Positions 11,390-22,800 of a stretch of DNA of 64,000 bases are shown one piece after another (position 1 is the stretch's first letter; every line of letters starts with the position of its first letter). The notes under the pieces were generated by a model that was not told where the DNA came from, did no database searches, and was given only the letters and a program-made list of their open reading frames with translations. This DNA comes from Cloeon dipterum (Eukaryota; Arthropoda; Insecta; Ephemeroptera; Baetidae), in contig NC_088789.1 of assembly GCF_949628265.1 (NCBI RefSeq), positions 33,039,883 to 33,103,882 of the forward strand. The letters are read 5' to 3'. The position numbers and the translations under genes are program-made.

Positions 11390-11690
11390 AGAATTCTTGT
11401 GTAAATCACGAATCGCGCGGCGGGCGTCAGATGGAGCACGAAGGCTCGCTCGGCACTTTGGCAGCAAACAAGTGGTCTCTGACGTCGTCCTGTTGCTTTT
11501 AGGTGTCGAGAAACGCGGCGAGCAGCGAGCAGTGCGTCGCTTGTGAGTGAGTCGGCCGTCTCAGCGAGCGAAAGTCTCGTGTTGTGATATCGAGGCTTGA
11601 TTGATGGACGAAAAGACGAATTAGGTGCGACCCTTCGATTCGCCCTGCTGAAACGGTGAGTTTGCAAAAAAAAGCTATTTACCGATTGTG
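11390..11690 (+). repeat. Repeat D, copy 1 (relic of an NLR-family first exon)
   Basis: This segment matches 16600-16870 and 33040-33290: 'GCGGCGGG' / 'CAGATGGAGC', 'CGAGAAACGCGGCGAG'-like blocks and the end CCCTGCTGAAACGGTGAGTTT. The end is a strong splice donor. In the copy at 16.8 kb this donor ends the predicted coding exon 1 of the first complete NACHT-ANK gene. Here no start codon leads into the donor and no such gene follows before 16.8 kb. Confidence 0.5.
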
Positions 11691-12184
11691 AATCTGTTCT
11701 AGAGCAGTGTACTATTTGTTCTTGAGAAATTCCTGAGATAATAATTGTGTAATGTTGTGCAAAAGTATGACTTTTTTACATTGCATATTTAGCAAACAAA
11801 CGCCAGATTTCTAACGCACTTCTGCCTGCTAAGTGTGTTAATTTATAGCTATTTCTTGTTTGATAAATCTATTTTGTGCGGTCCGAAGCGTCGGGTATAA
11901 ATAATAGGCCCGGTTTCTCCCAACTCGCATTCGATAGAGCAGAGACATTATTTCAAATTCCTCGAGAGCGCGAGGTCATCAACATTGACCAATTTGATTG
12001 CGGGCGGAGAGACCTCCTTTCTGCTTTTGGCGGCGACACAGCTGCCGGGCTTGACCGTAGCCCGATATTTTCCAGAGTAGTAGTGTCATTGCTCCCAAAC
12101 CCTTTTCACATATAGCCTCGTTTCTTTAAATTAAAATGCTTAATTTAATTATCGTTTAAGGATATTAAAAAGAATATAACAACA

Positions 12185-12960
12185 AGAACAAGTGGCTCGT
12201 CGCCACTTGGCGCTGCGCGCGCCGACGGCCGCTTCGCGGCCGCCGTCCGGCCCTTCGGGCCTCCCGGCTTAGCTCAGATGGCTGGGCGGCGTTTCCGAGT
12301 CGAAGCTGGGTATGCGCGAAATTTTTTTTTTGAAAATTCGGACTTTTTTGGCCAAAATGGCGCAGCGGACTCAAAAATGGTCAAATTTTGGAAAACTCGG
12401 TGTCAGCAGACCGGCGGCGTCGAGGCAGAATTTTTGACATAAAAAAATCCGCGATCGGCCCCATACGGCCCCCGCCAGTCCCAAAAAAACCACCATTTTG
12501 GAGTGTCACGGCGCGCGGTGTTTCGCCTTTAAAAATTCATAACTCCGGCCCCGTTCGTGCTAGATGGCGTAACCGGTGTTCGCCGAACTCGCCGCAAAAT
12601 TCTGCGTCGGATTCACCCCTGTTCAGCCCCCGAGCACCCCTGCAACCCCCGTGGGGGCGAAAAACCCCTAAAAATTAGTCAAAAGTTTGCATTTTTTTTT
12701 AAATTGCCCTACGGGGCCTGCGGTGGTTTCGCCCTGCGGACCCTCGTTCTGGCGGCGCCGCTTAACTACAAACCGAGTTTGGCGCCGATCGGCGCCGATT
12801 CGGCGATTTTTTTACCCGCGAGCATAGGGACGCGGGTCGGTCGCGGGGGCGCCGCGGGGCTCCTAGGGGCTCGCGGGCTTAACCCTCGGGGCTCCCCGGG
12901 TTTCCCCCGGTACTGCAACTTTTGACGGTAGTCGCGCCTCCGCCCTCCCAACCAAGGTCC
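12185..12960. other. GC-rich island of unknown origin
   Basis: The island is sharply richer in G+C than its AT-rich flanks. It opens with nested short palindromes (GCCGACGGCCGC / GCGGCCGCCG, GGCCCTTCGGGCC) followed by 'TAGCTCAGATGG', which resembles the tRNA promoter box A. The rest has patches such as 'GGCGCCGATCGGCGCCGATT' and long T or A runs. Overlapping open frames occur in several frames, as expected from GC-rich sequence with few stops, and none looks like a protein family. It might be a SINE-like or foreign insertion. I see no terminal repeats. Confidence 0.45.
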
Positions 12961-13549
12961 ACACCTGCCATATTCTACGTAGGTGAATCTTTTAGACGTA
13001 TAATTTTCAATTCTAATTCAATAAAATCAGGTCACATGCGACTCTCTTGAAAAAGCTTTTTAATTATTTTAGGAAAGGTGGGATAAATCCATATTTAGCA
13101 ACACAAATATTCCACCAAACAAAATTACCAAAACTAAAAAATAACTCTGAAAACGGCGCTGAATCCAGCTGCCACTTGCCGCGTTGGTTGGCACCTTGGT
13201 TTTCGAATTGATAAATAAATGAAGAATTTATTTCGCTGCTCGCAGCAGGTCGTCTTCTTTTCCCAAACCAGTTGGCCTCGCCGCTGTTAATGCTGCTTCG
13301 ACTCATCTGTTGTTTGTTGTCTATTGCTCGTGATTTAATTAAATTAGCAGTCAAACAAAATTCGCTGGAATGTGCGAAACAAAAAGTTGATTCGACGGTC
13401 GTTTTATTTCCCACCCGTGCTCTGAATTTTAAATTAGTTTCGTTAGCCCCGCGTCTATCCGCTCGGTAGGAGAATAGCCATTTCCTGTTGCCGCCAACTC
13501 TTCTTTTCGAAACATATTCCTCGGCGCAGTCGCGAATGTTTTAAGGTCT

Positions 13550-13645
13550 GTCCGTAGAGGCCTGAGCGCCGCCTTTTTTGCTCAAATTTTGAGCCAGCCG
13601 CAGCTGCCAGTTTTTGCGAGCCGCACCAGCCAGCCGGGTGTACTA
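13550..13645 (+). repeat. Dispersed 'GCCAGCCGC' repeat, copy 1
   Basis: The segment contains 'AGAGGCCTGAGCGCCGC', 'TTTTTTGCTC' and 'TTTTTGCGAGCCGC'. It matches, in reverse orientation, 17605-17705. Shorter related patches occur near 15000-15080, 31700-31770 and 34430-34490. Confidence 0.45.
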
Positions 13646-13789
13646 TTTAAAAACCGACTACCATTGCAAAAATGCCGCTGTGAAGGTTTCATTGCGAAAA
13701 TTTCATTAGGATGGATTTTTTCAAGAAATTCCTTAATTTTAAAGTCGAAAAAATAGGGAAATTTTCAAATTTTGTTATTTTTGCTGCTC

Positions 13790-14600
13790 GAAATCTTGAG
13801 TTCTGACTATTAGAATTGCAAAATGCAAAAGATACCCAACCGTTGAACTGGTCTCGACTTCCGCTAACCAGCTGAAGGGTTGTGGCGGTGCTTCCCTCCA
13901 CCCCTAAAGTGTCTATACTTTAACTCCCTCGATAAAGTGAAACATTTTACACCTCTCTGGATTTCTATATTAATTTGCATTTCATTTTTTAACAAAAATA
14001 AGAGATATAGTGTTAAAATATAGAAGATTTTTTAGGATAAAATATTTTTGAGCCCAGAGAGGGAGCATGATAAAATTATATTATCAAAATTGTAGTAATG
14101 GGGTTGAAAGGGGGATGGGGTTAAACACATAAGCTTCTTAGTGTTGGTCGAGACAAGTCTAACGGTGGTTATTTTTGCAATTCTAATGGTTAGAACCCGA
14201 GATTGAAAAAATTACGAAATTTAAACATTTCCTAAATATTTTTTCGGTTATTTGCACCTCCAAATCTCGGGTTCTAAGCATCACAATTACAAAAACTACC
14301 CACTGTAGTACTCATCTCCACCTACTCCGAGCAGCTGAAGGGTTTAGGGGTGTTTTCTCTCCACCCCAAAGTTGACATACACAGCTCAAAAGATGAGCAG
14401 TGAGCGGCGCAAGGAAACGATCGTCGATTATTGTCAAAATTTTAGCGTTGGGGATCAAAGGGGATGGGAGTATGCACCCCCAAACCCCTTCAGCTGCTCA
14501 GAATAGGTCAAGACGAATCTAACTGTTGGTAGTTTTTGAGATTCTGACAATTAGAACCTGAGATTTAGAAGAACAAATAATCCAAAAAACCGAAAAATTT
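13790..14600. repeat. Array of convergent inverted repeats (family E), copy 1
   Basis: Four diverged units of about 110 bp alternate in orientation at about 13795-13915, 14100-14215, 14262-14365 and 14450-14565. Each pairs an 'AATTCTGACAATTAGAACC'-like block with an 'AGCTGAAGGGTTT...CCACCCC'-like block. The same family, also in alternating orientation, lies in a slit intron at 62640-63300. No coding capacity is seen. Confidence 0.6.
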
Positions 14601-14639
14601 CATTTTTTTATTTTTGTAGTGTAATTTCTTGAAATCTAA

Positions 14640-16590
14640 TAAAAAACACTAAAATTATCAGCCTGCTTTTTTTGCTTTGGTGAGAATTGTTCTTATTAAT
14701 TTTAATTAAAAAAGAAAATCTGAAAATTTTTGTTTATTGAAATAATCTCCTGTCTTTTGCCGGTTAAAATATTTTTGGTTCCGTGTGAAAATCCGGAAAA
14801 GGACCAGATTTCGGTTTCCATTTTCAGTTCCCTGTCTTGAGACAACTTTTATCTGATAGTAAATGTACAAATAAATTAATTAATTTGTGAAACCCAATCA
14901 CTAGCATCTTTAAAAAAATAATTTTGGGTAAAAATTGAATTGAGAAACGTGATTTGTGAGTGACTCGAGCCGCGCCGTGAGCCAGCAGCCGCCTCTATTT
15001 TAATATTAGCGAGATTTCCGCGGCTAAGCCGGATGAGCCAGCAGCCGACAAAAATTGGGCGGTTCAGACCTCTATCTGTCGGTTATTCTAGTCGCGGCCA
15101 GTTGATAGCGGCGTTCGGGCCAAGGCCGCGAAAGCGATCAAACACTCGGGGGCCGCACGAGCGCGAGGTTGCCTCCGTTTGCTAACACAAGTCGACGTTG
15201 AAGACGCGCCAATCAAAATTATTTTGTCGCTCGGCCGCAGCTAGAAGCACCGAATTATAGAAATTGTCCTTATTAGGTCGCGTGTGCGCCGATCCGACGA
15301 GAACACGCGGTGAATTCGCTTTTATTTGAGTCAAATAAACGATTTCGGTGCGGCTTTGTGAGTTAAAATGTTGCAACCACTTCGGCAGCAGATGAGCAGA
15401 TGCTGACGTTTTGCGAGCGCGACGCCTCCCGTGGGTCAGTGGTTTGTGTAGGGTTTCCCCAAAACCGAATTTTTCCGGAAAAAACCTATGTACTGATTCA
15501 AAAATAAACTTTTTTTTCGGGGCTTTCTCCAAATTTACGCATCTTTCTGAAACACACACATTTTTTATTTAAGTTCAACAATTCTCATGATTGATGAACA
15601 ATAATTAGGAATTTCACAAAATCAGTATATAAATTTGTCGCGAAATGTGATCTTTTCGCGTTTAAAATTCGGAAAAATGCCAAATAAAAACCAAAACTGT
15701 TTTACCACCTTTTTTCTCTTGCGCAAAAATCCAGTAAAGCATTTTTCACATTGCTAAATTGGCGAACCATCTCCTTGCGAAGGACACACGGCAGCACTTC
15801 TTGGTTGTGCACTCGTGAGCAACAGCGGTCTTCTTTCTATAAATCATTTTATTTTCATATTTTATGAAACACCTGACACGATTAAATATTTCATCATTTT
15901 TTCTACTGCTCTTTTACTCTTAATAGATATTGCATTATATTGAGATTATATTAATTATACTTCTTCTTATTAATTTTTAGCTCGTTAGAAACCTACGTAT
16001 ATTTTATTTCTTTGTATTGAAATTTCTTCGAATTTGAAACGCAGACCAGACGCATCCTACGCGGATGCCAATGCATGCTAGAAGATACAATCTTCTATCC
16101 TGAATAATGAGAGGTGCACTAAAAATACGTTTTTGTTGATTAAAAAAAAATCATACCTTCATAAAAAAGAAGAAAGAAGGGCTTTGATCGTTCTCGCGAC
16201 GTAAAAACCAGAGGTTAAAAAAGCCGTGGTTGCTTTATCCTACGTAAAGCACCTCGATTGTGTGAATGGTTTTCATTATTGGCAAAATAATTGCATTAGG
16301 CCTGCGTGTCCCATATATTATCTAAATCTAACAATTTGAAAGCACACCCTAAAAATACCGGGAAATCTGAACTTTTATAAAATTGGTAATTTCCCTAATT
16401 TTTAGGAGCAAACAATGGCGATACGTTTACTAGAAAAGAGGAAAAAATATTGAACTGTGTTAAATGTAGCCACAACCTTGACAATTACAACAAATCCGAT
16501 TGCAAACTCCGACATACATATATTAAAAGTCTAGATTCAAAATTAAGAGCATAAAGAGCCTTTTTGCTTCAAAACTATTTTATCATTTGA
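14640..16590. other. Intergenic stretch without recognised gene
   Basis: The minus-strand open frame at 15559-15182 (125 residues) has no recognisable motif, and I do not accept it as a gene. A short segment at about 16170-16265 ('CGCGACGTAAAAACCAGAG') recurs at 34545-34645, also upstream of a NACHT-ANK gene. Confidence 0.4.
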
Positions 16591-16599
16591 AACCCGCGC

Positions 16600-16870
16600 G
16601 GTAAACCAATTGTTGTGTGATTGACACCGCGGGCGACAGTTATGGCAGAGCTCTCCTGCCACCTAACAAGTCTTAGTTGTCTCTAATCTCGTTTTTCATC
16701 CTTGTTGCAGATCTCGAAAGCATCTGCAGACGTGGAGAGCAGCCAGAAGTGCGTCGTGATGCGAGTTAGCGGGCAGTGCCAACAAGTTTGATAATGGTTG
16801 TCAAGACGATATTGTTGTATCTCTACGCCCTGCTGAAGCGGTGAGTGTTGAAAAAGAAAAGTTCATTTCC
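16600..16870 (+). promoter_or_regulatory. Repeat D, copy 2: likely promoter/first-exon region of NACHT-ANK gene 1
   Basis: The repeat, shared with 11390-11690 and 33040-33290, ends in GCTGAAGCG|GTGAGT. Here an ATG at 16794 opens a 47-nt coding exon into that donor, and its phase fits the next exon at 18256. This places the promoter within or just left of the repeat. No TATA box or initiator was identified with confidence. Confidence 0.45.
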
Positions 16871-19800
16871 GACAGTGAATTGATTTATGCAAAAGAGCTT
16901 TTTGCTTCATTGTGCAAAATTAAAACTGTTTTAAATTGAATCTGTCGAACAAACAATAAGGTTTTTAACGCACCCCTGAGTACATATGTATTTTAAAGGT
17001 CTTATTGTCAGCCGCGACATTTAGACTATTTAGAGGACCAGCTAATCCGAATTTCTGCCCTACGGCGGCTTAACGGCCTGGAAGGCCGGAAGACGATTTT
17101 TCTCCTGCATTATTTAATTTTTGACCCTTTTTCACCTGCAGCTGGCGTTGCTCCAGCGAGATTCGCGGCGACTGGAATAGAAAGGGAAACCGGGACAGGT
17201 TTTTGATCCCGTTCCTGTCCCATTTTTTACTCTTGTTTGTCCCTGTCCCTGATACCTTTAACCTTGTCCCTGTTTAGTCCCCCCTCGACCCCTTACCAGA
17301 TTCGTAATTTTTCAAATTTCTACTTAACTTTTAAAATTAGCCATTTTTGTCAGTAAGGAGTAAGGATAATATTAATAATATTAATATCCAACACACTCTG
17401 GTAGTTGTATAAGCCCTTAGTGTTCGAAGTAACCAACAGACAGCGCCACCGCGTAATTTTTGTAATAAATTTAATTTTAAGGCACATCACTTTCGCTGCG
17501 ATTTTAGACTCAATTCTGTTACTGTGCATTCTTCACTTATTAATTTTCTTATGAGTTATGGCGTGCTGAAAACCAAAATCGGTTTAGCCAATCGGTGTAG
17601 AATCGTGGAAAACTATTTTTTGAATGGCGCGGCTCGCAAAAGCTGGCGGCTACGGCTTGCTCGAGCAAAAAACGCGGCGTTGCTCGCTCAGACCTCTATA
17701 ACGCCGGACATTTGTCCCTAAAGCCACTGGAAAGGTGCAAAAACCAGCCCGTTCAGTTATTCGAGCATTTCGAGTCACTAAAATAACCACATTTTACAAT
17801 CTCTGACGTTGGGCAGCCAGTATTAGATCCCTGAGCTGCTCAAATAATACATCCCACTCTGCTTTGACACTCCTGAGAATGGGCTGGGGTCTTTGAGGTT
17901 AAAGTTTTCGTAAAGGATAAATAATATGGTTTTAAGAGGTCTTATTGTGAGCCATGTGCCACCAGACTTTGCCAACCAGACGCAATATATGAATTGAACT
18001 GCTGATTTCTGATGTTCCTGTAAAAATGCTTGATTATAAAAAGAAAAACACATCATTTGGGGCAGCAAAATGACTTCAAAAACATAAATATATGCAGTTC
18101 TGCGCGAATTAAGAGGTCAATTGGATAATTTGAAGTAGTACTTGTTAATAATGGTGCGAAATTCCATGTTCGAAGCTCGGGAATAACTAGCATTTTATTA
18201 GAATTTGAAGTTTAGGATTTATTCATCGCTAAGCAAAAGGTCTCTTGTATTTCAGGTTTCTATGCAGACGTGACAATGCATTGGAGGAAATATTAAAAAA
18301 AGGTATTAAAATGTTACGTAATAAGTAAATGGTTAAGTGGGCGTGGCGTGACTCTCAAATGGAAAACAAAATTCAATGGAAAAAAACTTGGATGTAATTT
18401 TCTAGGAGAAAAAGAAGGTCGTCCCAATGAACAGGCAAGCCTTGGTTTCTTTAAAACGGACGGCCAGATAAATATTCCCGCAAACGAGTAAAAATAAACC
18501 TAGAAAGCTTTAACTCTGAAATTAACTGCCCTTTTGTTCAAAGCGTCTTTGTCCTTGTCGTCCACTATGATTTTGAGAACCAAGCAATTGCTCGAGAAGG
18601 GGATTCTAATGACGTGCAGAACCTGAAAACAACGTTCGGAAATAACAGGAATTGCAACTTTCGTGATCTGAAATCACCGAAAAAAGAGCATTTGCTCGAT
18701 ATTCTTGGTGATCAGAAAGAGCTGTTACGATTTTTCTCCTCGAAAGGTTTGCGCAATCTTTTGAAAAAAGTACTTTTACTGAAATTGATTAATCTGTAGA
18801 TCCCCCAGACGTGTTTCTCCTTTTTGTGCTATCTCATGGATATGAAGATGGCATCATTTATACCGACCACTTACTCGACGATCAAAAAACAAACGCTCAT
18901 TTCACGACAGATGAAGTCTTCGACTCGATCAAAAAGTTGACCAAGTTCGAAAAGTGCCTCAAACTGATCAATTTCGGCGTAGGTTCCATACTCAATTTTA
19001 CGGTTTACAGTTTTTGAAGGAAAGTACTCTAATTTCCAGCCCTGTCGCGGGGAATTACCCGATCCAAAATTCAACAGGAATAAGGAAGTGTGTGAAGAGA
19101 CGTACAAAAACCGAAACGCCAGTAGGATCACGTTCACTCCAGCAATCCACAATTTGGTGGTTTTCTATTCAACCGTCGAAAGTATGCCTCGACTTAATGA
19201 TATATCACCTTAATTTTGAAATTTCATTCCTTTTAAAGCAACGCTAGCAAACAGAAATGAACTTGGGTCTTGGTTTGTACAAAAATACTGTGACTGTTTA
19301 AATCAGACTGAGGAAAAGCCGTTGTTGACATTCCTCTCGATGGTGCAGAACAAGGTGCACTTTTCGTCCATGCCTAATTTGAATACACGCGAATCCCTGG
19401 GTCAGACGCCAGAATTAAAGATGTTCTCTCAAGACCGAGAATTCTTTATTTCAAGGTGAAGTGCTTTTGGTTAAATTTAATTAAAAATTTTAATTCGTTC
19501 TCTTTAAGGTCACTGATTGCTCCAGTGACATTCCCAAACACTGATGGAAAAATGGTGAAACCTGGGTCGAATACGACGTATTCCAAACAATTCACATGGA
19601 AGTCTGATGAAGGACAAAACATTAGAGGTCGAAACGCATTCATTTTGTATGAAAAACGTGATGAACAAGTAGAAAAACTTGTTAAGTCTGTTCGTAACTT
19701 GGATTTTGAGACAAGATTATTTCAACTAAACAAACTCTCTTTGGACTCGTATTTAAAAATCTGTAAGCTTCAAATATTTTGTCGATATTTAATAGACTTT

Positions 19801-22800
19801 GATTCATACGAATTTCTCAGGTAGTGAGTTAGAACACGACGTCGGCTGCATTTTGACATGCATTTTTGGCGAAGTGAGTGAAAACGATGCGAAGGAAGTT
19901 TGCATTCTTGTCGGACAAGAGAAGAAGCCACTCACAGATATTCTGCACAGCTTTGTCGGACCGAAAAACGCCAAGTGGATCGGAAAGCCAAAAATATTTG
20001 TTCTAATTAACCAAGAGGCTTCGAAACGTGACACAGTAAGTCATTGCTCATATTTGGAACTTATGTATAGGAATAATTTAATTTAACCCTTCTCAAAGCT
20101 CTCACCAGAGGGAAAGTTTGATATTTCGGCTACGAATCACAGTGGCTGGCTGGTTCTGATTTTAAAGGATAAAGGTAACGAGAATTTAAGCTTTATACTT
20201 GCGTTTATGAAGATAAAAAATAATTTTTTCAATAGATTTGTTAGAAAAGCTGATCAGGATCTTCAAAAGCAAGGATCTCAAAAAAGGAAAAAGTCTACAG
20301 GAGATGTTGTATTCTTTGCTGATTTCTGAATCAAAGAAGAACAAAGTTTTGCTCAACTCTACGCTGCAATACCTCCTCGACTTCCCCGACTGGCCACGTA
20401 CTTTCGTCAGTCAGAGTTTCAGATTGAGGGAAAATGATAGCTCGAAGGTCAATACCTTTGAATTTGATGAGACGGTTAGAGAAGCAAAAAAATCCTTTGA
20501 TAGGGGGCATGTTTGGCTCATGAGTTCAGTTGCTGGATCCGGAAAGACGACAGTTCTAAAAGAAATAGCTTACCAACTCGGGAAATCTAACCCTGAATTG
20601 AAAATTTTGTATATTTCGCTGAAGAAACATTCGTTAACAATTTTGAACAAGCCCACCTTGAACCAATTCCTTGCTAGTGCAACATTTCATTCCACAGACG
20701 ACATCAAAAGGTGGATTGAGGAGAAAAAAGCCATTGTTTTCTTTGACGGTTTCGATGAAATTGATCCTCATCTTAGAGAAAAAGTGATCACATTGTTCCA
20801 TTCTTTGAAAGGAAGGGAAGTATCCATGTTTATTGCAACCAGACCTCACGAGGCAGAAATAATCAAGGAACGCATTGTTTGCGACGTACTTGTAGGGGTT
20901 GAACCTCTGAACGAAGAAAAGCAAATCAATTTCTTGAAGATTGTGACAGGAAAGAATGAAGAAGAATGCAAACAGTTTTTAACTGATTTCGAGGAGAAAG
21001 ATATTTTGGAGAATTCGTTGCATCTATCGTTGCTAGCCTCAATTAGAAGCGAAGGAAACTTGTATCAAATTTACGCAAAGGTCGTTGAGAAGAAACTTGA
21101 GCTCTGCCTACTGAGGGATGGATACAACATTGACGACAGCACAAATTTCCGTCTAAAGATGGCATTGGCTTCGATACATCTCCAGTTGATTGCTTTACGC
21201 TTCCTGAGGAATGAGAACCTGATTGGACGCGGAATAAGCAGGGAAGACTTGGAAAAGATGAACGACTACGGCGTTGCGACTGTTCTGGACGGAGAAGTCA
21301 CGTTTTTGCACCAGACGTTTGCTGAATTCCTGGCTACAAAGCAGTTCTTGGATGATTTTAATCTGTCACAGTTATTGGATTCGGCGCTTTTCCAAGATAG
21401 TACTTCTGCGCAGTGCAGGAAGTTTCTGGACTTATTCTACTGCACTCAGCAAAAAGAAAAACCTGAAGACTTGGGGGATCATGTGGAGGCTCTTTTAGCT
21501 GTCGCCAAATCGATTGGTCCTAACAATTTCTTGAAAAAGGTTTTGGAAAATAATCTAAGACAGGTTTTCTTAATGATTAAGCCCCGAATTTCGTTTCATG
21601 CAAATTCAAATTCTTCCATTTGCATGGAAAAAAGCCCAGAGCTGTTGATGAGTGCAATCGGCAATGAACAAATTGCCGTTCAACTGCTGGAAATGGGAAT
21701 TGTTGATAAATCAAGTTTGGAACAAATTTTGCCTGATTTGCTGCGAAATATTGAAGAGAATAATTCTGTTGTCGTCCTAGAGAAATTCAGATTGGAATTT
21801 GCGGATCTTCCACTTATGATTGAAGCCTGCTATTCCAACGATTCTGAAACGAGCAAAAATCTGAAGAAAGTAGGATTTACAGCAATCCGAAATGATTTTG
21901 ACATTATTCTCGAGATGCTTATCCAGATTGGAATTCGTGCTGTTGATGCATTTGATGAAGAAGAAAACAGTCTCTTTGCGGCTTGCAGATATGGAAGTGT
22001 CAAGTGCTTCAGAGTTCTGCTCAAACACGGAGCTCAAAAAGTAATTTATGGCAGTACCCTCTATGATCCTTTGAATGTGGCCACAGAATTCGGTCATTTG
22101 GACCTGCTGAAGTTCCTAATGGAAGAAAATCCCAGCTTATTCAAAAGAGATGAATCCACATTGGTTCTCGATGGGCTGCAAGATATTTGGAATCCATTCC
22201 AATATGCTATCATGTACGGACGCAAAGAAATAGCCACGTATTTTCTTTCAAAGTGCCCTGGTTTGATTGAAAGTAAAACGAAGGATGGTAAAAACCCAAT
22301 GCAACTGGCAGCTATTATGAGAAAGTGGGAAGTACTCGAATGGCTAGCTCAGTTACCAAACACTGATATCAAATCTTTGATCCCTGACGGAGAGAGTGTA
22401 TATTGGACGCAATTTGAGCTGGAAAATTATGAGCACTTCTTGATGCTTCAAGGCGGAGTCAAAGAAAAGGATAAAAAGGGGAGAAGTGTCCTTCATTACG
22501 CTGCAAAGTACGGTTATACTGATCTTGTTGCAAAATTCATCGAGGCCGGTGCCGACATCGAAGCCACGGACGTTGACGGCTGGAACGCGTTACACTTTGC
22601 TTGTCTGTTAGACAAAAATATTGAAACAATTAAGCTACTACATTCACGGAGCAAACAACTTGCTAAGGGAAAGACAAGTAAAGGACAAACAGCTTTGCAT
22701 ATTTTGGCGCAATATTGCAACCCAAAGGATTTTGGAAAAGCAATTTCGAGTAGCGTGGACATTGCGAGGTTTTTGTTTGAAGACGCTGGTGTTGATTTAA

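Noticed and set aside
12270-12320. Possible tRNA gene (TAGCTCAGATGG box A)
   Set aside because: No convincing box B (GGTTCGANTCC) or cloverleaf follows at the right distance.
12388-12951. Overlapping open frames of 61-122 residues in the GC-rich island
   Set aside because: GC-rich DNA has few stops by chance. Several frames on both strands are open at once and none shows a family motif.
15182-15559. 125-residue minus-strand frame
   Set aside because: No recognisable domain, no splice partners, and surrounding sequence is non-coding in character.
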